Notes: a model not told the origin generated them from the letters alone. Positions 47,788 to 60,334 are shown, counted from the stretch's first letter. The stretch: DNA of 64,000 bases from Mytilisepta virgata (GCA_028015205.1 JAPWFG010000020.1:3348001-3412000), one strand, 5' to 3'. A program made the numbers and translations.

Positions 47788-48183
47788 TAGTCCCCTACGG
47801 CCAACGCCGAAGGGGCTACAGGTTTCCATTCCATCCGTCCGTCCGTCAGTCACTGCAGTTTTCCTGACTTTTTCCAGAAACTGTTTAACCACCTGGTTAT
47901 ACATACTGTATCATTTTTGGTATGTGAGCTACATATCAAGATTGAGTTTTAAGCTGATTGGATAATTTTGTGAGAGTTATTGCCCTTGGAAATAAAAAAT
48001 TAGTTCTCCTGACCTTTTTGCACACCATTATACCAAATTATCTTAATTTTTGGTATGCGAGCTTATAATGATAAGTTACAGTTTCACACTGATCGGATAA
48101 TTATTGTGGGTTTTTTCCCTTGGAAATAGGAATTTGTCAAAATATAGCTCTAGCCGGTAGGGCATTGTATTACTCAGCAATAT
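47788..48183 (-). mobile_element. Hairpin-ended element (same family as 58044-58573)
   Basis: Hairpin TAGTCCCCTACGGC...AGGGGCTA (47788-47818), then CCGTCCGTCCGTCAGTC, two tandem units (landmark TTGGTATGNGAGC), and the opposite end GCCGGTAGGGCATTGTATTA at about 48154-48173. Minus orientation. Confidence 0.7.
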
Positions 48184-48439
48184 TTTCAGAATGCTTGTTG
48201 TATTTAATGTTTATTAAGGTTTTAAATTTTTTAGGTCCTTTCTTATGGTTTTCAATTTTCGTCTGTCAGTTTTTTTTTAATGACAAGTATTGTATTTTAG
48301 TTTTTATTAGAATCGAATAAACATGGTGTACTCGTTTTAAGTTAAATGATGAATTGGATATTTGTATATCAGATTTTCGTGATGATGGCCAAAGAATTGT
48401 TCACTAACGCTAAAATCTATATTACTGTGTATGCAGACC

Positions 48440-48770
48440 AAGAGTAGAACTAATCACAAATTGGTACAAAGAAATAAATATTTATTACCACTGAGTCGCT
48501 ATCCCTGCTAGTTGATTCCAGCTCCCGGAGGGTATCACCAGCTTAGTTATAGTAAATTTTATCATTAAATTGACACTTTAAATTTTTAATAACCCTGTCC
48601 TGATTAGTTTTGATCTCTTTGATATTTTTTAATTGCTTCTTCAGCGTTTCGGGTTATTAGTTCGGCTTTGAACATTTTAGGTCTTAGGAATTACTGATGA
48701 GTGGTAAATCGACGAAATGTGCACCTCTTTTGCAACAAAATTGGTATGGAATATCTAATGTGCAGCTGCA
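48440..48770 (+). mobile_element. Mussel-type dispersed repeat with hammerhead-like core
   Basis: Contains GTTGATTCCAGCTCCCGGAG (48511-48530), a phrase I remember as very common in mussel genomic sequence (unverified). A hammerhead-ribozyme-like core follows: CTGATGA (48694-48700), GAAA (48714-48717), palindrome GTGCAC (48719-48724), then CTC as possible cleavage triplet (48725-48727). Stem II pairing is poor, so this copy is probably degenerate. Confidence 0.45.
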
Positions 48771-51700
48771 TAGACCATTCGTTATTTGTATTCATTAGAA
48801 TCTTTATATCTTTAAGTTATATATATCTATCTAGTACACTTTTATAATGTCTATCTTTCTATCTATCTTGTACACACAATACTGTCATACCTTATCCGAT
48901 ATAATGCTTTTGCATAAGATATTTTAAACGTTGTAAGTATAAGTACGGCGTGCCACAGTAGAAGCTTTAAAACTACGATGGCTTTAGTATAAACCAATGA
49001 AAGACTATCCTTCATAGCTAATATATATAAATACCCACATGCTATCCATTCATGCCATACATGTTATTGCATCACCCGATGTTAATGTGTATTATGTTAA
49101 CGTTGACTTGACTGTGAGCAAGTAAATACAAAATTTCAAGAAAATGGATATACATGTGACAAAAATACAAGATTTTGTTTTGTCACAATTATATTTCAAG
49201 GGACTACATACATCCATGCGGTAAATATGTTATATATTTTTTAAACAACTAGTTTGAAAGAACATTGGTTATTCGTAATCACATTAAAAAAATTCATGTA
49301 ACGAAAAAAAAAATATGAAAAGCTAATTCTGTCTGTGGAAAAAAGAGGAAAGAAAATACAACTTTGCTGGTAAAAATTCTCTGACTTGAAGTGAAAGTGA
49401 GGGATATTCACCTTACAAACGTAAACTATGGTTGACCGAATGTTACACTTAAGACATCTTCATTTATTCTTTATGCTGTTAAAGATTAAATAATCCAAAA
49501 TGAACAAATCCAAAAGGCTTTTGATTGGTCAATTTATTTATAACAAAAGATTGTTCTTCCATATTAACAAGTTTACAAAGAACAATATTTTTTTTTATGA
49601 ATATTAAAAGAAATCTATTGTCAGTTTAGGGTAATGACCATCTTTCGGGTGGTTATTTGGTAACCGCTTTTTAAAAAGCCTTTACCCTTTAATATATTCT
49701 CATGAACTTGAGATCAAGGACAAAACACACATACTAATATAATAAATAGATGACACGTGAGTGCAGCATGCAGGTAAAGGAAATGAAATGCCAATGAAGG
49801 TTGGAATTTTATAATGATTCTTCATTGGAACCAAGGTCTCGTTGCTTATAGCTTAGTTTGTGAACTATACCGATTAGGGATATTTATAATTGACTTTATC
49901 AAAATATTTTAATGGTTATTTAATACAATCTGATTTCCATTGAATATGAATATATCAATATTTTTTTTAAGTTCGATCTGATTGATTAACATTATTAAGA
50001 AGCCTATGAGCAGGTTGCTCTTTGTAAGTTGTAAAAATATAAATACAGGGTTTGACTACTGAATTATGTAAATTATCACAATGTGGAACTTTTAAATTTA
50101 ATTTATTAAAAATCATATACTAGGTGATATTGAAGCCTCTGGCCAACTTTACGAACCCCTAGAAATTTGATTACCTTTTAAACTTCCAATTATTACATAA
50201 TCAAATCCAAAGTCACATTTAAAGCTGACACCGTTACTTGGTAGCAATGAGTTGAGAAGAATCCGAAAAGGACAAAATGATGCATATATGAGAAACTAGC
50301 CCAAGAACAAAAACTCACAACTTTAAGAATATAAGACTGCATGTACATGTCAAGCATTCTACTCCTCCAATACACCGTATGCTTATAATATATACAAATG
50401 TAATATCACTTTTTAGATGTTTCATTTGTTTTGAAAATGTAAAAAAAAATCATGAAAATAAATCTTCAAAGAAACTTACCAAAGTAGACACTGTACTACT
50501 AATTCTATTTATATTCAAGAAATATATCGTTGTTGGTACCTTTCTGAAAAAGATGATTTATGAGTCTTCCAAGGGATTCAGAAAAGTTGGAATACAACTT
50601 TTGATTATCATAATATTTGGCTTTAAAATCTTAAGTAGAACAGCGTGGAATTGGTTAGGATTTGGTTTTTGGTAAACACAATCCAGATTTATGATTATTT
50701 CTTCAAGAAAATTCCTTTTAAAATACATCAAATATATACAAATATCTCCTGAACTATATCAGGGCCATTTTTTTATATAGATCTTTATATATTTCAGTAG
50801 GTCCTAAATTTGGACATCCTTAAATTTAATAATTGTGACCAATTCAGCGCCCCATAATGAGAATGATCTTAGTTAACTTGACAGTAATTTTATCAATTTT
50901 TAACCTTGACTTATTTTTTATGAATGATTTTGACTTCATTGACAGTAATGATATGCAAAAATATTTTTATGATCACGATCAGCTGTATAAATTACCGAAA
51001 ACGTACTCTTTGTAATTGGAGTAACTGTTCTAGATTGTAAATTACTTTAAAAAATTATAAGTGGGCGGGATAATTAGGGCATATAATTTTTATTTATTGA
51101 GTTTTTGACTCCATTCATGTCCTGTCATCAGAAATATGGTTATTTTTTAAGTTCATTTCCGTATTTACGGAGCAGTGCGACTACAAGATAACGACAAGCC
51201 TAAAAAAAAGAGGTGTTCCTTTGCTGAACCATGTCACGTATATGTCGGGATTTTATGTCAAGATAAATCCACCATATCCTCTCATTTATATTCGATAGCG
51301 CTAATTGGACAAGAGATGGTATGCTTTAAGGTTTCATTTAATGAAGGAACTGAAAGTGCTGTAAATCACTAAAAAGCTGTTGCAGCGTAAGAATTAAGTA
51401 TTCCCTAAATAAATTTCATTAAGATCTATGTCAATATTGGTATGATTAAAAATTTTATGATATCATTTACACAATTTATGTCATTCATCAATCATCAAAA
51501 ATGTTGTGATGTCATTTTTGAATTCCACTTTGACAAAAAAGGAAAAGAGAAACCTTTTGAAGGAAACAATATTTCAAATGAATTTCAAAGATTTTTTTGC
51601 AATTTTACTTCAGTAAATTTTAACCCGTCACTTTAATGCTGATTTCTAAATTATGGAAAGAATTTGCAAGTTCAAATGAGACAAAGATAAAAAGAATTTG
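48771..51700. other. Intergenic, no gene seen
   Basis: AT-rich; ORFs up to 98 codons (for example 50379-50675, hydrophobic) match nothing I recognise and lack convincing splice context. Confidence 0.45.
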
Positions 51701-51704
51701 AATT

Positions 51705-52045
51705 ATGGGTGGATGTTTTATTGCTTAACGTCCAGTGTCAATTATCACAAGCATATCAGGACGAGAACATATTGATGTGATATGAATATGAATCCTGCTT
51801 TGTAATAGAACGACACACCGAGCCGGATTTTTACCTGCTAACCGACGAGGTAAAAGCCCAAAGACATGTCACCCTACCCGGATACATTATTCTGACTTCG
51901 ACCCGACCAGTCTTTGCTCTTGCTCCTAATTGCATCGGAGAAACAACGAATTCCAGTTTTAAAATCTTTAGTTTGACTCAGCCTTGGGTCAAACCAGAGG
52001 ACTTCCGCACTCGAGGCGAGTACGTTACCACAAGAACACCGAGGG
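51705..52045 (-). mobile_element. SINE-like repeat, minus orientation
   Basis: The right end on the minus strand reads CGGTGTTCTTGTGGTAACGT then CTCGCCTCGAGTGCGG and GGTTTGACCC, resembling a tRNA head with box B. The body matches 16560-16800. Confidence 0.55.
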
Positions 52046-53099
52046 AGTTAACTTTGAAGGAAAGTACCCATTCATGTATAAATTATTCATATCTATAATA
52101 CTAAATTTACGAATTAGCCGAATAGGCGGCAAAACGCGTGGTTCAAAATAAACGATGTATGGTTCAGATTATAAAGGTTATTATCGGATTTGACAATCTG
52201 CATTTATAGATTTAAACTGTAGTTTTGTTTATGTGCAAATGGAATTTGTATCCACTTATCCGATATAAATTCTCCCAACATATCCCTACGAAGGTTCTCG
52301 AATGCATACGTTTAACACATTGATTTAAATAAACAAGTATGCACATATTTTAAATGTAATATTATTTTTGTTTGAAATTACGGAAGAAGAATAAAACAAA
52401 TTAAAAAAATTCTCCTTCGAGTGGGATGTTTCCGCTTCATGTATTCAGGATTGTTTTTCTACAATAACGCAATTTCTCCTAACTGTAAAGGTTATGAACT
52501 TTGAAGATTATGAAGAAGTAAGGTAAAGTTCAGAGAAATTCCTAACTTAGTTGTTTTTTGGATTGCTCGGATGTTTACCTTGCACAAAGTGATAATACCA
52601 ACCATTATCTATTTTTACATTATTTGTCATGTGACCTGTCTAAATATATATATCTCTACCATACAATTCCCTAGATAAAAATATTTTTAACAAATGGTCA
52701 TCTTTAGCATTAATGACGAAATTTATCTCGGACATCTTTATAAACGTGGACAGCACACGCAGCCACACACTAAAAATGCTTTTATCGTCTGATTATTGGA
52801 TATATTTGTGAAATTAATCCTCGCTTGCCCTGTCCATGACGACAATGAAACAATTGGAACAATTATTTTCCAAAAATATGCTCTACCTTACTCACGGCAT
52901 CTTTTGAAAAATTCATCCGTCTCTAAGGAAATGTTTACATCTACAATTTCATTTTCATATTTATTCTGAAGGAAAAAGGTAATGCATTATGAAATGTGTA
53001 TTTAATGAAAGCTTTTCATCAAGTTCCAGTTCAGAATTAATTTTAACAATAAAAATATTGACAATTTATGTGGTTGTGTTTTCGTCATAGATTTTGACT

Positions 53100-53468
53100 T
53101 TGAGGGAACCTTAAGGTTCATTTTGGTAATTCTAAGTGGCACACAGTCTACTTCATCAGTGGATACATCTTCAGTAGTAACGAACAGCCATATGACAATT
53201 GGGTCACGTTGACCTAAATTTCACGCTTCATTGACTTTGGTTAAAGTTTGCATTAACAGCCATTGCTGGAATACTACAGTATATATAGACATGAAACTAT
53301 CAGTTGATACCACCTACTTAACAGGAAAATTTATAGGAAGCCAGCCACAACATCCATACTGAGTTCCTGTTCCATGAATGACATGGCCGTAATAACTTTT
53401 TAAAGTCAATATGGCCACCAAAAAAAAAAATGCTTATTTTCCCGCGCTCGCGCGGGTTCAATGTCTAG
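53100..53468 (+). mobile_element. Non-autonomous Helitron-like element, CTAG end
   Basis: Shares CTTCATCAGTGGAT, CAATTGGGTCA and GGTTAAAGTTTGCATT with the 44.2-45.2 kb array. Ends with perfect hairpin CCCGCG-CTCG-CGCGGG (53441-53456) and CTAG (53465-53468) followed by T. Confidence 0.65.
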
Positions 53469-53645
53469 TATATATATATGTTTATCCGTATACGGACTGT
53501 GTAAAAGTTCACAATACAATGACAGTTTGAGTATATTGACACTCCAGGTTTTGAATTCAAAACACGGATGCATTATTAAAAAGAAAAGCTTAATTTGTAA
53601 TCATTGTTGTTTTAAGGACCAAAATTACCACGAAAGCCAGTAACC

Positions 53646-53776
53646 ATGCATTTGTCGAAATTTAAAAAAAAACTTGGTCAAATGAATTGTTTTTTAATAT
53701 GGTACATATCTTGCATATATTTTCCTGTTTACGGTCTATCAACTAAAATAGTCGTCATAGGCTATTCCAGATCGGG
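53646..53776 (+). CDS. Possible signal-peptide exon, unconfirmed
   Basis: MHLSKFKKKLGQMNCFLIWY then ISCIYFPVYGLSTKIVVIGY and SRS, ending at donor G|GTAAGT. From the inner Met the sequence looks like a signal peptide with a cleavage-like VYG. No second exon in phase could be found, and joining to the 57472 acceptor gives an early stop. I do not recognise it; it may be chance. Confidence 0.2.
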
Positions 53777-56700
53777 TAAGTTGATTATTAAAAAGTTCAC
53801 CCCGTTCAGCCAAATAAACTTAAATGTTATAGAGACAGATTAACCACACAGGCTCTGATTTTGAGTCTGTAATTATACCCTGTTGACCATCAAATTAAAT
53901 TTAACTGTATTCGGATACACGTATTTTAAGGAAATTCTTTTATTTTGGAATAATCTAGAATATAAGTACTGAAACTTAGTTATTAAAGGTACCCTTAGGT
54001 CCTTTACAAAAATAACATAATTTGTGTATGAAGTAAACAAGAATATACGGTAAACAACGAACGTGTGAACAACCTGTTAAATAGGTAAAATTAGTTATAG
54101 GTGATAAACAGCATACAATGAGTTTGCTTAAGTGTAAAATATATATGCATATAAATATTCAGTAGAACTTGTTTGTAAGGAAAACAAGAATCGTTAATTA
54201 AAAATATCAGCCAATAGGACTTGGCCAGTCTAACTTTCGAAAAATTGTTGTTTTTTGTATTAATGCAGCTCCCTTTCAATTCAATGGGAGATACTAGCTG
54301 TCATTTTTCCATACGTCATTACATGATCTACTAGGAGCATATTTTAATACGCGCAGCTGATTAACAAACCTCCATGTTCAATCTTTGTAACATATTGTTG
54401 AACAATATTGTCGGCATAAAGTTATCACATTAACTACTGACTTTAAATATTTATAACTAACTGATAATATCACCAACAGTAGTGCCATTTGAGAAATAAT
54501 TGTTTTACATGAAGTATGATTGTTGTCACCTAATCATGGATCAATTGACATATTAGTTCCAAAGTTACCAATGAAGTCTGCTTGTAAATGAAGGTCACCA
54601 TTTTAAAGATTATAATATTTATATGAATGCATATTGTGCTATTATCACATTTCATCGAGGAGTGTCACCTAATGTTGCCAATTTATTAGGGATTTAGTTA
54701 AAAAAAAAGGTAAGAAAATTTGTTCGATGCTTCAATAAAGGAAAAAGGAGGGTAACATTTTTTTAAATAAATTGAAATTGCATAATGTTGGATATTTTAA
54801 ATAATCGTATTTAGAAAAATTTTACCTCTGAAAAATGAGTTTAGTTTAACTAAGGCATGCCATATTTATATTTATTCACCAAACGAGAGTATAACTTACG
54901 ATAACTCAATGTGATATCTTATAATAAGATGAAGACGCATGTAGGTCTAATTCCTATGAGAAACTTACCCATATAATACAACACTTTTATTACTGTTTCT
55001 TGAAGTCGTTATTTCACAACTCATACGTTATTCCAGCGCTTGTGACATACATTGACTTTCTGGACTGATCCTCCCGGCTCCAGACAGAAAAAATGCTGAC
55101 AGGGGTATGTTACTCCTAATTATGGACTTCATCATGACTTGGTTGACAGGTGTGAAAAAACCGTTTCCCAAATGAAAATGGACCTGTTCCATTGATGTTA
55201 TCCCTTCCTTGGTGGGATCCATGTTGTTCATATGTTTTTAGCTTTTAATTGTAATGCATGTATTGTTTTGGCCTTGTCTTCGTTGTTCACCGGAGTTTGT
55301 CAGTTGTTTCGATTTTCCCCTCCTTCGAATATGCCTTTGGTATTTCTTGACTTTACTTAAAGGACCAATCAGATTTAAAATTTGTGGCGTTTAGAAATAC
55401 TGTTGTATTTGTTATTTTGGAAGACAATTTTTAATATATACGCAGTTTATCTTGCATGGTGTACTTGTATCTTATAACTTTGTAAGATATCTTACTAAAT
55501 GTATAAGGGGATGGGAAATATATTGTATATAATAGCACTCATTTCTCACCGTCTTGAATTATAACCCTTTTAAATTTACACTGTGGTAATTCGACATCTA
55601 TGGGCTCCAAAGTTTTGTTTTGATCATCAAAATTCAAAAGATTATCGAAAAATTTCGTTTATATCGTGTTATTAATCTGTTTAAACAATATGTGGGAATC
55701 TGAACAACCTGGGTTGCAATTTTGGAAAAACTCAGTTCACTTATTCGAAAGCTTCATTTGCAGCTGCATAAAATGCATGGCAATATACTGTATAGAAATA
55801 TATAATCTGGCGTACATATATCTTAGAAAGTTTGGCTAAAAAAATGCTTAAAGCTTTTTCCAAATAAATACAAAAATTATGTTTTGATTGGTATCAATTA
55901 TTTCAGTTTAATTAGGATAAAGTAACGTTGCTTTACCTGTTATATTTCGAATGCTTGTCTTTCCAGTACTGTAGAGTTGTCATTTGGTGATAATTTTTAT
56001 TTGAAACATCACAGAAAAGTACCAATTCACAATTTACAGCATGTTCGATCAGTCAGAAAAATCACTATCATAATATATGGCGGATTCATTCTCCACACAA
56101 CAAATTTTTGCCAATAAAGTATCAAATATGAATAGGTTCAAACTTATCAAACAAACAAAAAAAAAATGTAAAAAATGTCAGTATAAAATAAAATACCGGA
56201 TCATAAATACTTGTGTCAAATACATATACAAGATCACATCAATAAAGACACATGGATCTTACGTCCCCCAACAAACGACAATCAGTTATAACCTATTATG
56301 GTATCAAACTGCATATGAAAAGGTAACTATTTTGAAAAAAAACACAAAATATTATTAAGTGTCAGTAGAAAAAAACTCGAAGATAATAATTATTTGAACT
56401 TTTGGAAAACAAAATGACTAATGACAATCACTAACGATACCAAATAGCATGTAAAGAATGCAGTTGTGCGAGAATAAAACAAAATAGTAAAAACAAAGGA
56501 ATACCCGCAGACAATATGTATATACAGAAGACTCAAAGAGTATTTATTATCCATTGCGTATCTTTTTATAAAATATTTCTTATTTTAAACCTTTCTGCAA
56601 AAATATGTCTGCGTAATACATCTGTGATTTTTTTTACCAACATATACCCATATACTATACACGCGTCTTTAAAAGCTGTACCGACATGCCTTACTATTCG

Positions 56701-57470
56701 TCCAATTCCCAAGAAAAAGTAATTTACATAAGGGGATTAAATTCTTCAAAAGTTAAATGATATGATTTTGTACAATTCGTTAAAAATATATTCAGATGAG
56801 TAAATCTTTATATGTATTGCTGTTCAATATGAACACCGAGGCGTACAAATAATATTTGGAGAAGTTTAAATGATCATACTTGGAATTCATTAAAAGAAAT
56901 TTGTTTGATATAAAGGACTAACTGCAACTTGTAAGTATTTGAAGAAAAGGCTAATTTATTTTTGGTAAAGTAAATGATAAGAATTTTTTTTTTAATTTTT
57001 GAAAATATTATATGACTTATTTTAATTCTTTCATAGAATTTTTTAATGTTGCAATTGTATTTTGTAAAATCTATCACGGTTATTTTTTTAATGCAATAAC
57101 AGTTTGATGTGCAGTCATATATATTTATACCAAATTTTTGTATTAAAGAAACTGCAAGTGAGGACAAAAGGGTAAATCTTTTGAATCACTGTTGTATGGT
57201 GTAGATAGCACGTACGCAGTTTTTTTTGGTAATTAAACCCTTTTGACATCAATTAAAAAAACACTTAAAATACAAGTAACAACACTTTATATTGATGGCC
57301 AATGTTGTATTTTGTTGATCATTAGTGGACAGTATCGATAGACGCCAGGAAACGTGTGATGACAAACCCTTGTTTCTGACTAATTGTAAATTTATCAAAA
57401 AATCAGGAAATTATTATAAAAATAGCCTTCTAATAAACTATTTTTGTTAACTAGTGTCATTTCATTTACA
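53777..57470. other. Intergenic, no gene supported
   Basis: AT-rich. A minus-strand ORF (55028-55231, EQVHFHLGNGFFTPVNQVMM) has an unusually protein-like composition but no splice context or family match that I can name. Confidence 0.4.
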
Positions 57471-57477
57471 GGTTAAA

Positions 57478-57613
57478 ATGGACGTTCAGAAGATCACTCT
57501 GTACACATTTTTATTTATTATTCTAATCCGAACGTTTGTAAGAACCAAACCAGTTGTAGAATTACAAGATTTGGAGCGTTTAGAAAATGAGGTAGAATCT
57601 GAACTTGATAATA
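57478..57613 (+). CDS. Prohormone-like gene, coding exon 1
   Basis: Signal peptide and acidic propeptide start, 45 codons plus one base. The exon opens after TTTACAG with a 6-base leader before ATG. Confidence 0.6.
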
Positions 57614-59909
57614 GTGAGTATTTAACATAATATTTATAAACAGTGAGTTAAATACAATTTAGTCAATTTTTTATGCGCAAAATGTAATGGGAAGATAATA
57701 ATTGTCCTGATCTGTGACCTTTTCTCTTAGAAATACAAAATTTATATCTATTATTTATGATAAAGAATAATCCAATCAGAAAAACCTGTATGTCTTGCAT
57801 GATTACACATGGTACACAATTCTAGTCAGGAGCGTCAGCGATGAAGATCAATCCTGAATTCGTAACCTGAAATTGAATATAATTTTATGTAATGTTTTAG
57901 ATATGTATTCATCAGTACTTTGATTATTATTATTAAACGAAAGCAGTTATACCAAAGATAATTTGAAGGCTTTGAAACATAAAAACATTTTGTACAAATA
58001 ATACTGAAAAAAAGAAAAAGGTTACATAACAAGCATTCTGAAAGTATTGCTGGGCAATACAATGTCCTCTACCGGCTTGAGCTATGAGAAAACACGCAGA
58101 ATCTCCTTAAGTATTTGAATCGGACGAAGACGTAGTGACAAAGTGTGGAAAACTGGTTATTTGCATGAATTTTCTAAGTCCGCGAACCATAACTCTGCAA
58201 AAAATATCATTTGAACGGAACGAAATTCAAACTTGATCTGTAACTTGTCATGGTAAAACTATATACCAAATATCAAGTCAATCTCTTCAAGAATGACAAA
58301 AAAAAGTGCGGAAAACTGATTATTTGCGTGAATTTTCTAAGTCCGCAAACCATAACTCTGCAAAAAAATTATTTGAACGGTACGAAATTCAAACTTGATC
58401 TGTAACTGGTCATGATAAAACTATATACCAAATATCAGGTCAATATCTTCAAGAGGAACTGAAAAAAGTGCGGAAAACTGATTTGCCGGACTGACGGATG
58501 AACAAAAGGACAGACGCACGGACGCACGAACTGCAAACCTAAAGTTCCCTTCGGCTTTGCCGGTAGGGGACTAATAAACAGACAAACTGAAACAGACATA
58601 ATCATCTTATGCAGCTTCTAAGTTCGCTTTCTCAGTAACCAAGACTTTTTAATGAAGGGATCAACTTAGAGCACCAGATCTTGGTCTGTTAAAAGAATAT
58701 TAATTTTTTTGTTATCATTCAGTTTTTGAAAATCTTCACAATATTGTTTAAAATTCTGAAATAAATGTTCTCATAACATTGTCTTTTTTGAACATTTTAA
58801 AAAGAAATGATATTCATCATCTACTTTGGACTGACATGAACTGCAAAAACGTTTATTTATTTCAATGTTTTTATATCTCCCTCTTTCTAAAAAAATATCG
58901 CTTATTCTCATTTTGCATATAAATGTTCTAATATAAAACATCAGTTTATTTAGGTATTTTGTAATACATTTTATTTTTATTTGATTGCAGATTGGGTATA
59001 AAATTAAATACTAAACACTACCAGCTCTTAACTTTCTAAGCACTTGGTATTTTCCATATCGGCCAGGCAATCAAATATAAGCATAATTCAGAGTATATAG
59101 CCCTTGTTAAATAAATAGAACAAATAAGCAGTACATGAATGGACTATTTATAGATTTTTATGAAATTTTGCATGCAACTATTTGTCACGTTCATGTATAA
59201 GAATTTTGCGTGGATCCACCATAACTCTTCCCTCATATATTTATAATATCCGCCTTAAGATTAAGTGTTCCTGGTAAATTAAATGTAGTAGGTCATTTTT
59301 CCAACAAACAAATGGTTTTAATACTGTTTGCATGACCATAGGATAGAAAAGAAATGTCACAATTTTGTAACATTAATAAATTCCGGTCTCAACCAAAAAC
59401 AACCCTCTTTTGTACATGTATATCAGCAGTGCTATGACGAACCTTTGTCACAGATTCCGGAATAGAGAGAGCTCGCACAAAATTGTCTGCACTTACGTCC
59501 CACGACCCCAATAAATACAAGAAATGGTTGTGAGACAATATATACATAGATCTGCTTGTTTTAATACATAAAAATAAAAATAATATCCTCTGTAAGACAG
59601 ATCCCATCAAAATATATTTATGGAAAATCATCCGTCTATTTTTTTCTTTCAGTTGTTACAATTTTACAAGATGTACGGACGATGAAATATAATCTTAGAC
59701 GGAGCCGAAGACATTCAGACCAAGAATTAGAGGAAGATGGTGGGCCATTTGTTCGACGACGACGGACACATCCACATAACCGATATGCAGTTCTAAGCTT
59801 TCAGTGCAAGAGAGCACGCTTGCGAGGAGAATGGCCGGCCTTTTGCGAGACATTTTTCAGAGGATCACAGTCTGGCGATACGCAAGTAATTGACGCCACA
59901 AATGAATAG
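57478..59909 (+). CDS. Secreted prohormone-like protein (130 residues), unassigned
   Basis: Two coding exons, 57478-57613 and 59653-59909, joined in phase 1 (GATAATA|GTGAGT ... TTTCAG|TTGTTAC). The N-terminus MDVQKITLYTFLFIILIRTF looks like a signal peptide (hydrophobic LYTFLFIILI). An acidic stretch follows (LERLENEVESELD), then RRSRRH (about 62-67), acidic QELEEDGG and VRRRR (about 79-83), both furin-type sites. The predicted C-terminal peptide starts THPHNRYAVL, holds exactly two cysteines (in SFQCKRARLRGEWPAFCETF, 13 residues apart) and ends VIDATNE-stop. This is the layout of a neuropeptide or hormone precursor with one disulfide loop. I cannot match it to a family; the 5' exon starts after an acceptor at 57471, so a non-coding first exon is expected upstream. 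Confidence 0.6.
57842..57925. repeat. Duplicated segment, intronic left part
   Basis: CAATCCTGAATTCGTAACCT and the following 70 bp match 60340-60420 downstream of exon 2. Confidence 0.8.
58044..58573 (+). mobile_element. Hairpin-ended element with about 165-bp units
   Basis: Left hairpin GTATTGC-TGG-GCAATAC (58044-58060), inverted end GTCCTCTACCGGC (58064-58076). Right end has GACGCACGGACGCACG, a hairpin (58544-58571) and GCCGGTAGGGGAC (58559-58571). Two to three core units (AAGTCCGC(G/A)AACCATAACTC). It lies in the intron of the prohormone-like gene. Confidence 0.75.
58610..58960 (-). pseudogene. Retrotransposon ORF2 C-terminal fragment
   Basis: Minus strand reads KNIEINKRFCSSCQSKVDDE then YHFFLKCSKK: the recurring Cys/His motif. 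Frame-broken downstream. Inserted in the intron of the prohormone-like gene. Confidence 0.65.
58930..59095. repeat. Duplicated segment, intronic right part
   Basis: ATATAAAACATCAGTTTATT through GGCTCTTAACTTTCTAAGCA-like sequence matches 60420-60560 downstream of exon 2. Confidence 0.8.
59653..59909 (+). CDS. Prohormone-like gene, coding exon 2
   Basis: 84 codons plus stop TAG (59907-59909), with both Arg clusters and both cysteines. Markedly GC-richer than its surroundings, which supports real coding. Confidence 0.65.
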
Positions 59910-60334
59910 AGAAGACAAAATGTACAAACTACATAACATCTGGTGATGTTTGATATTAGGACTGTCATGAACTTTGTTTGAATCTTAAATGTTGTGTCCA
60001 TCCGGTGTATGATGAAACTTCAAACACAAGTGGATTGTGTGTCAATTTGTTATGGTACATTGTGAGAGAACTCGCGAAGATGATGTATTTGTAATTTTGT
60101 TTTGTTACATTCGAATATCATTGCAAATATTATATATTTCAAGAGGTAAAATTGTATTTAATGTAACAATTTTTATGACCGTGAAAGCATTACTAACATA
60201 TTTTTCAAGCGTATTGCAATTGTGCCAATTAAAAAAAAAAAATTCATTTTCAACCAAAAGTCATATATTTCATTCGTACTTTTCTAAAATGCCATAGAAA
60301 GATGACGCTGATCCATTTAAAAACTAAATATACC

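Noticed and set aside
59389..59631. 80-residue minus-strand ORF with hydrophobic stretches
   Set aside because: Lies in the intron of the prohormone-like gene, with no homology or splice support.
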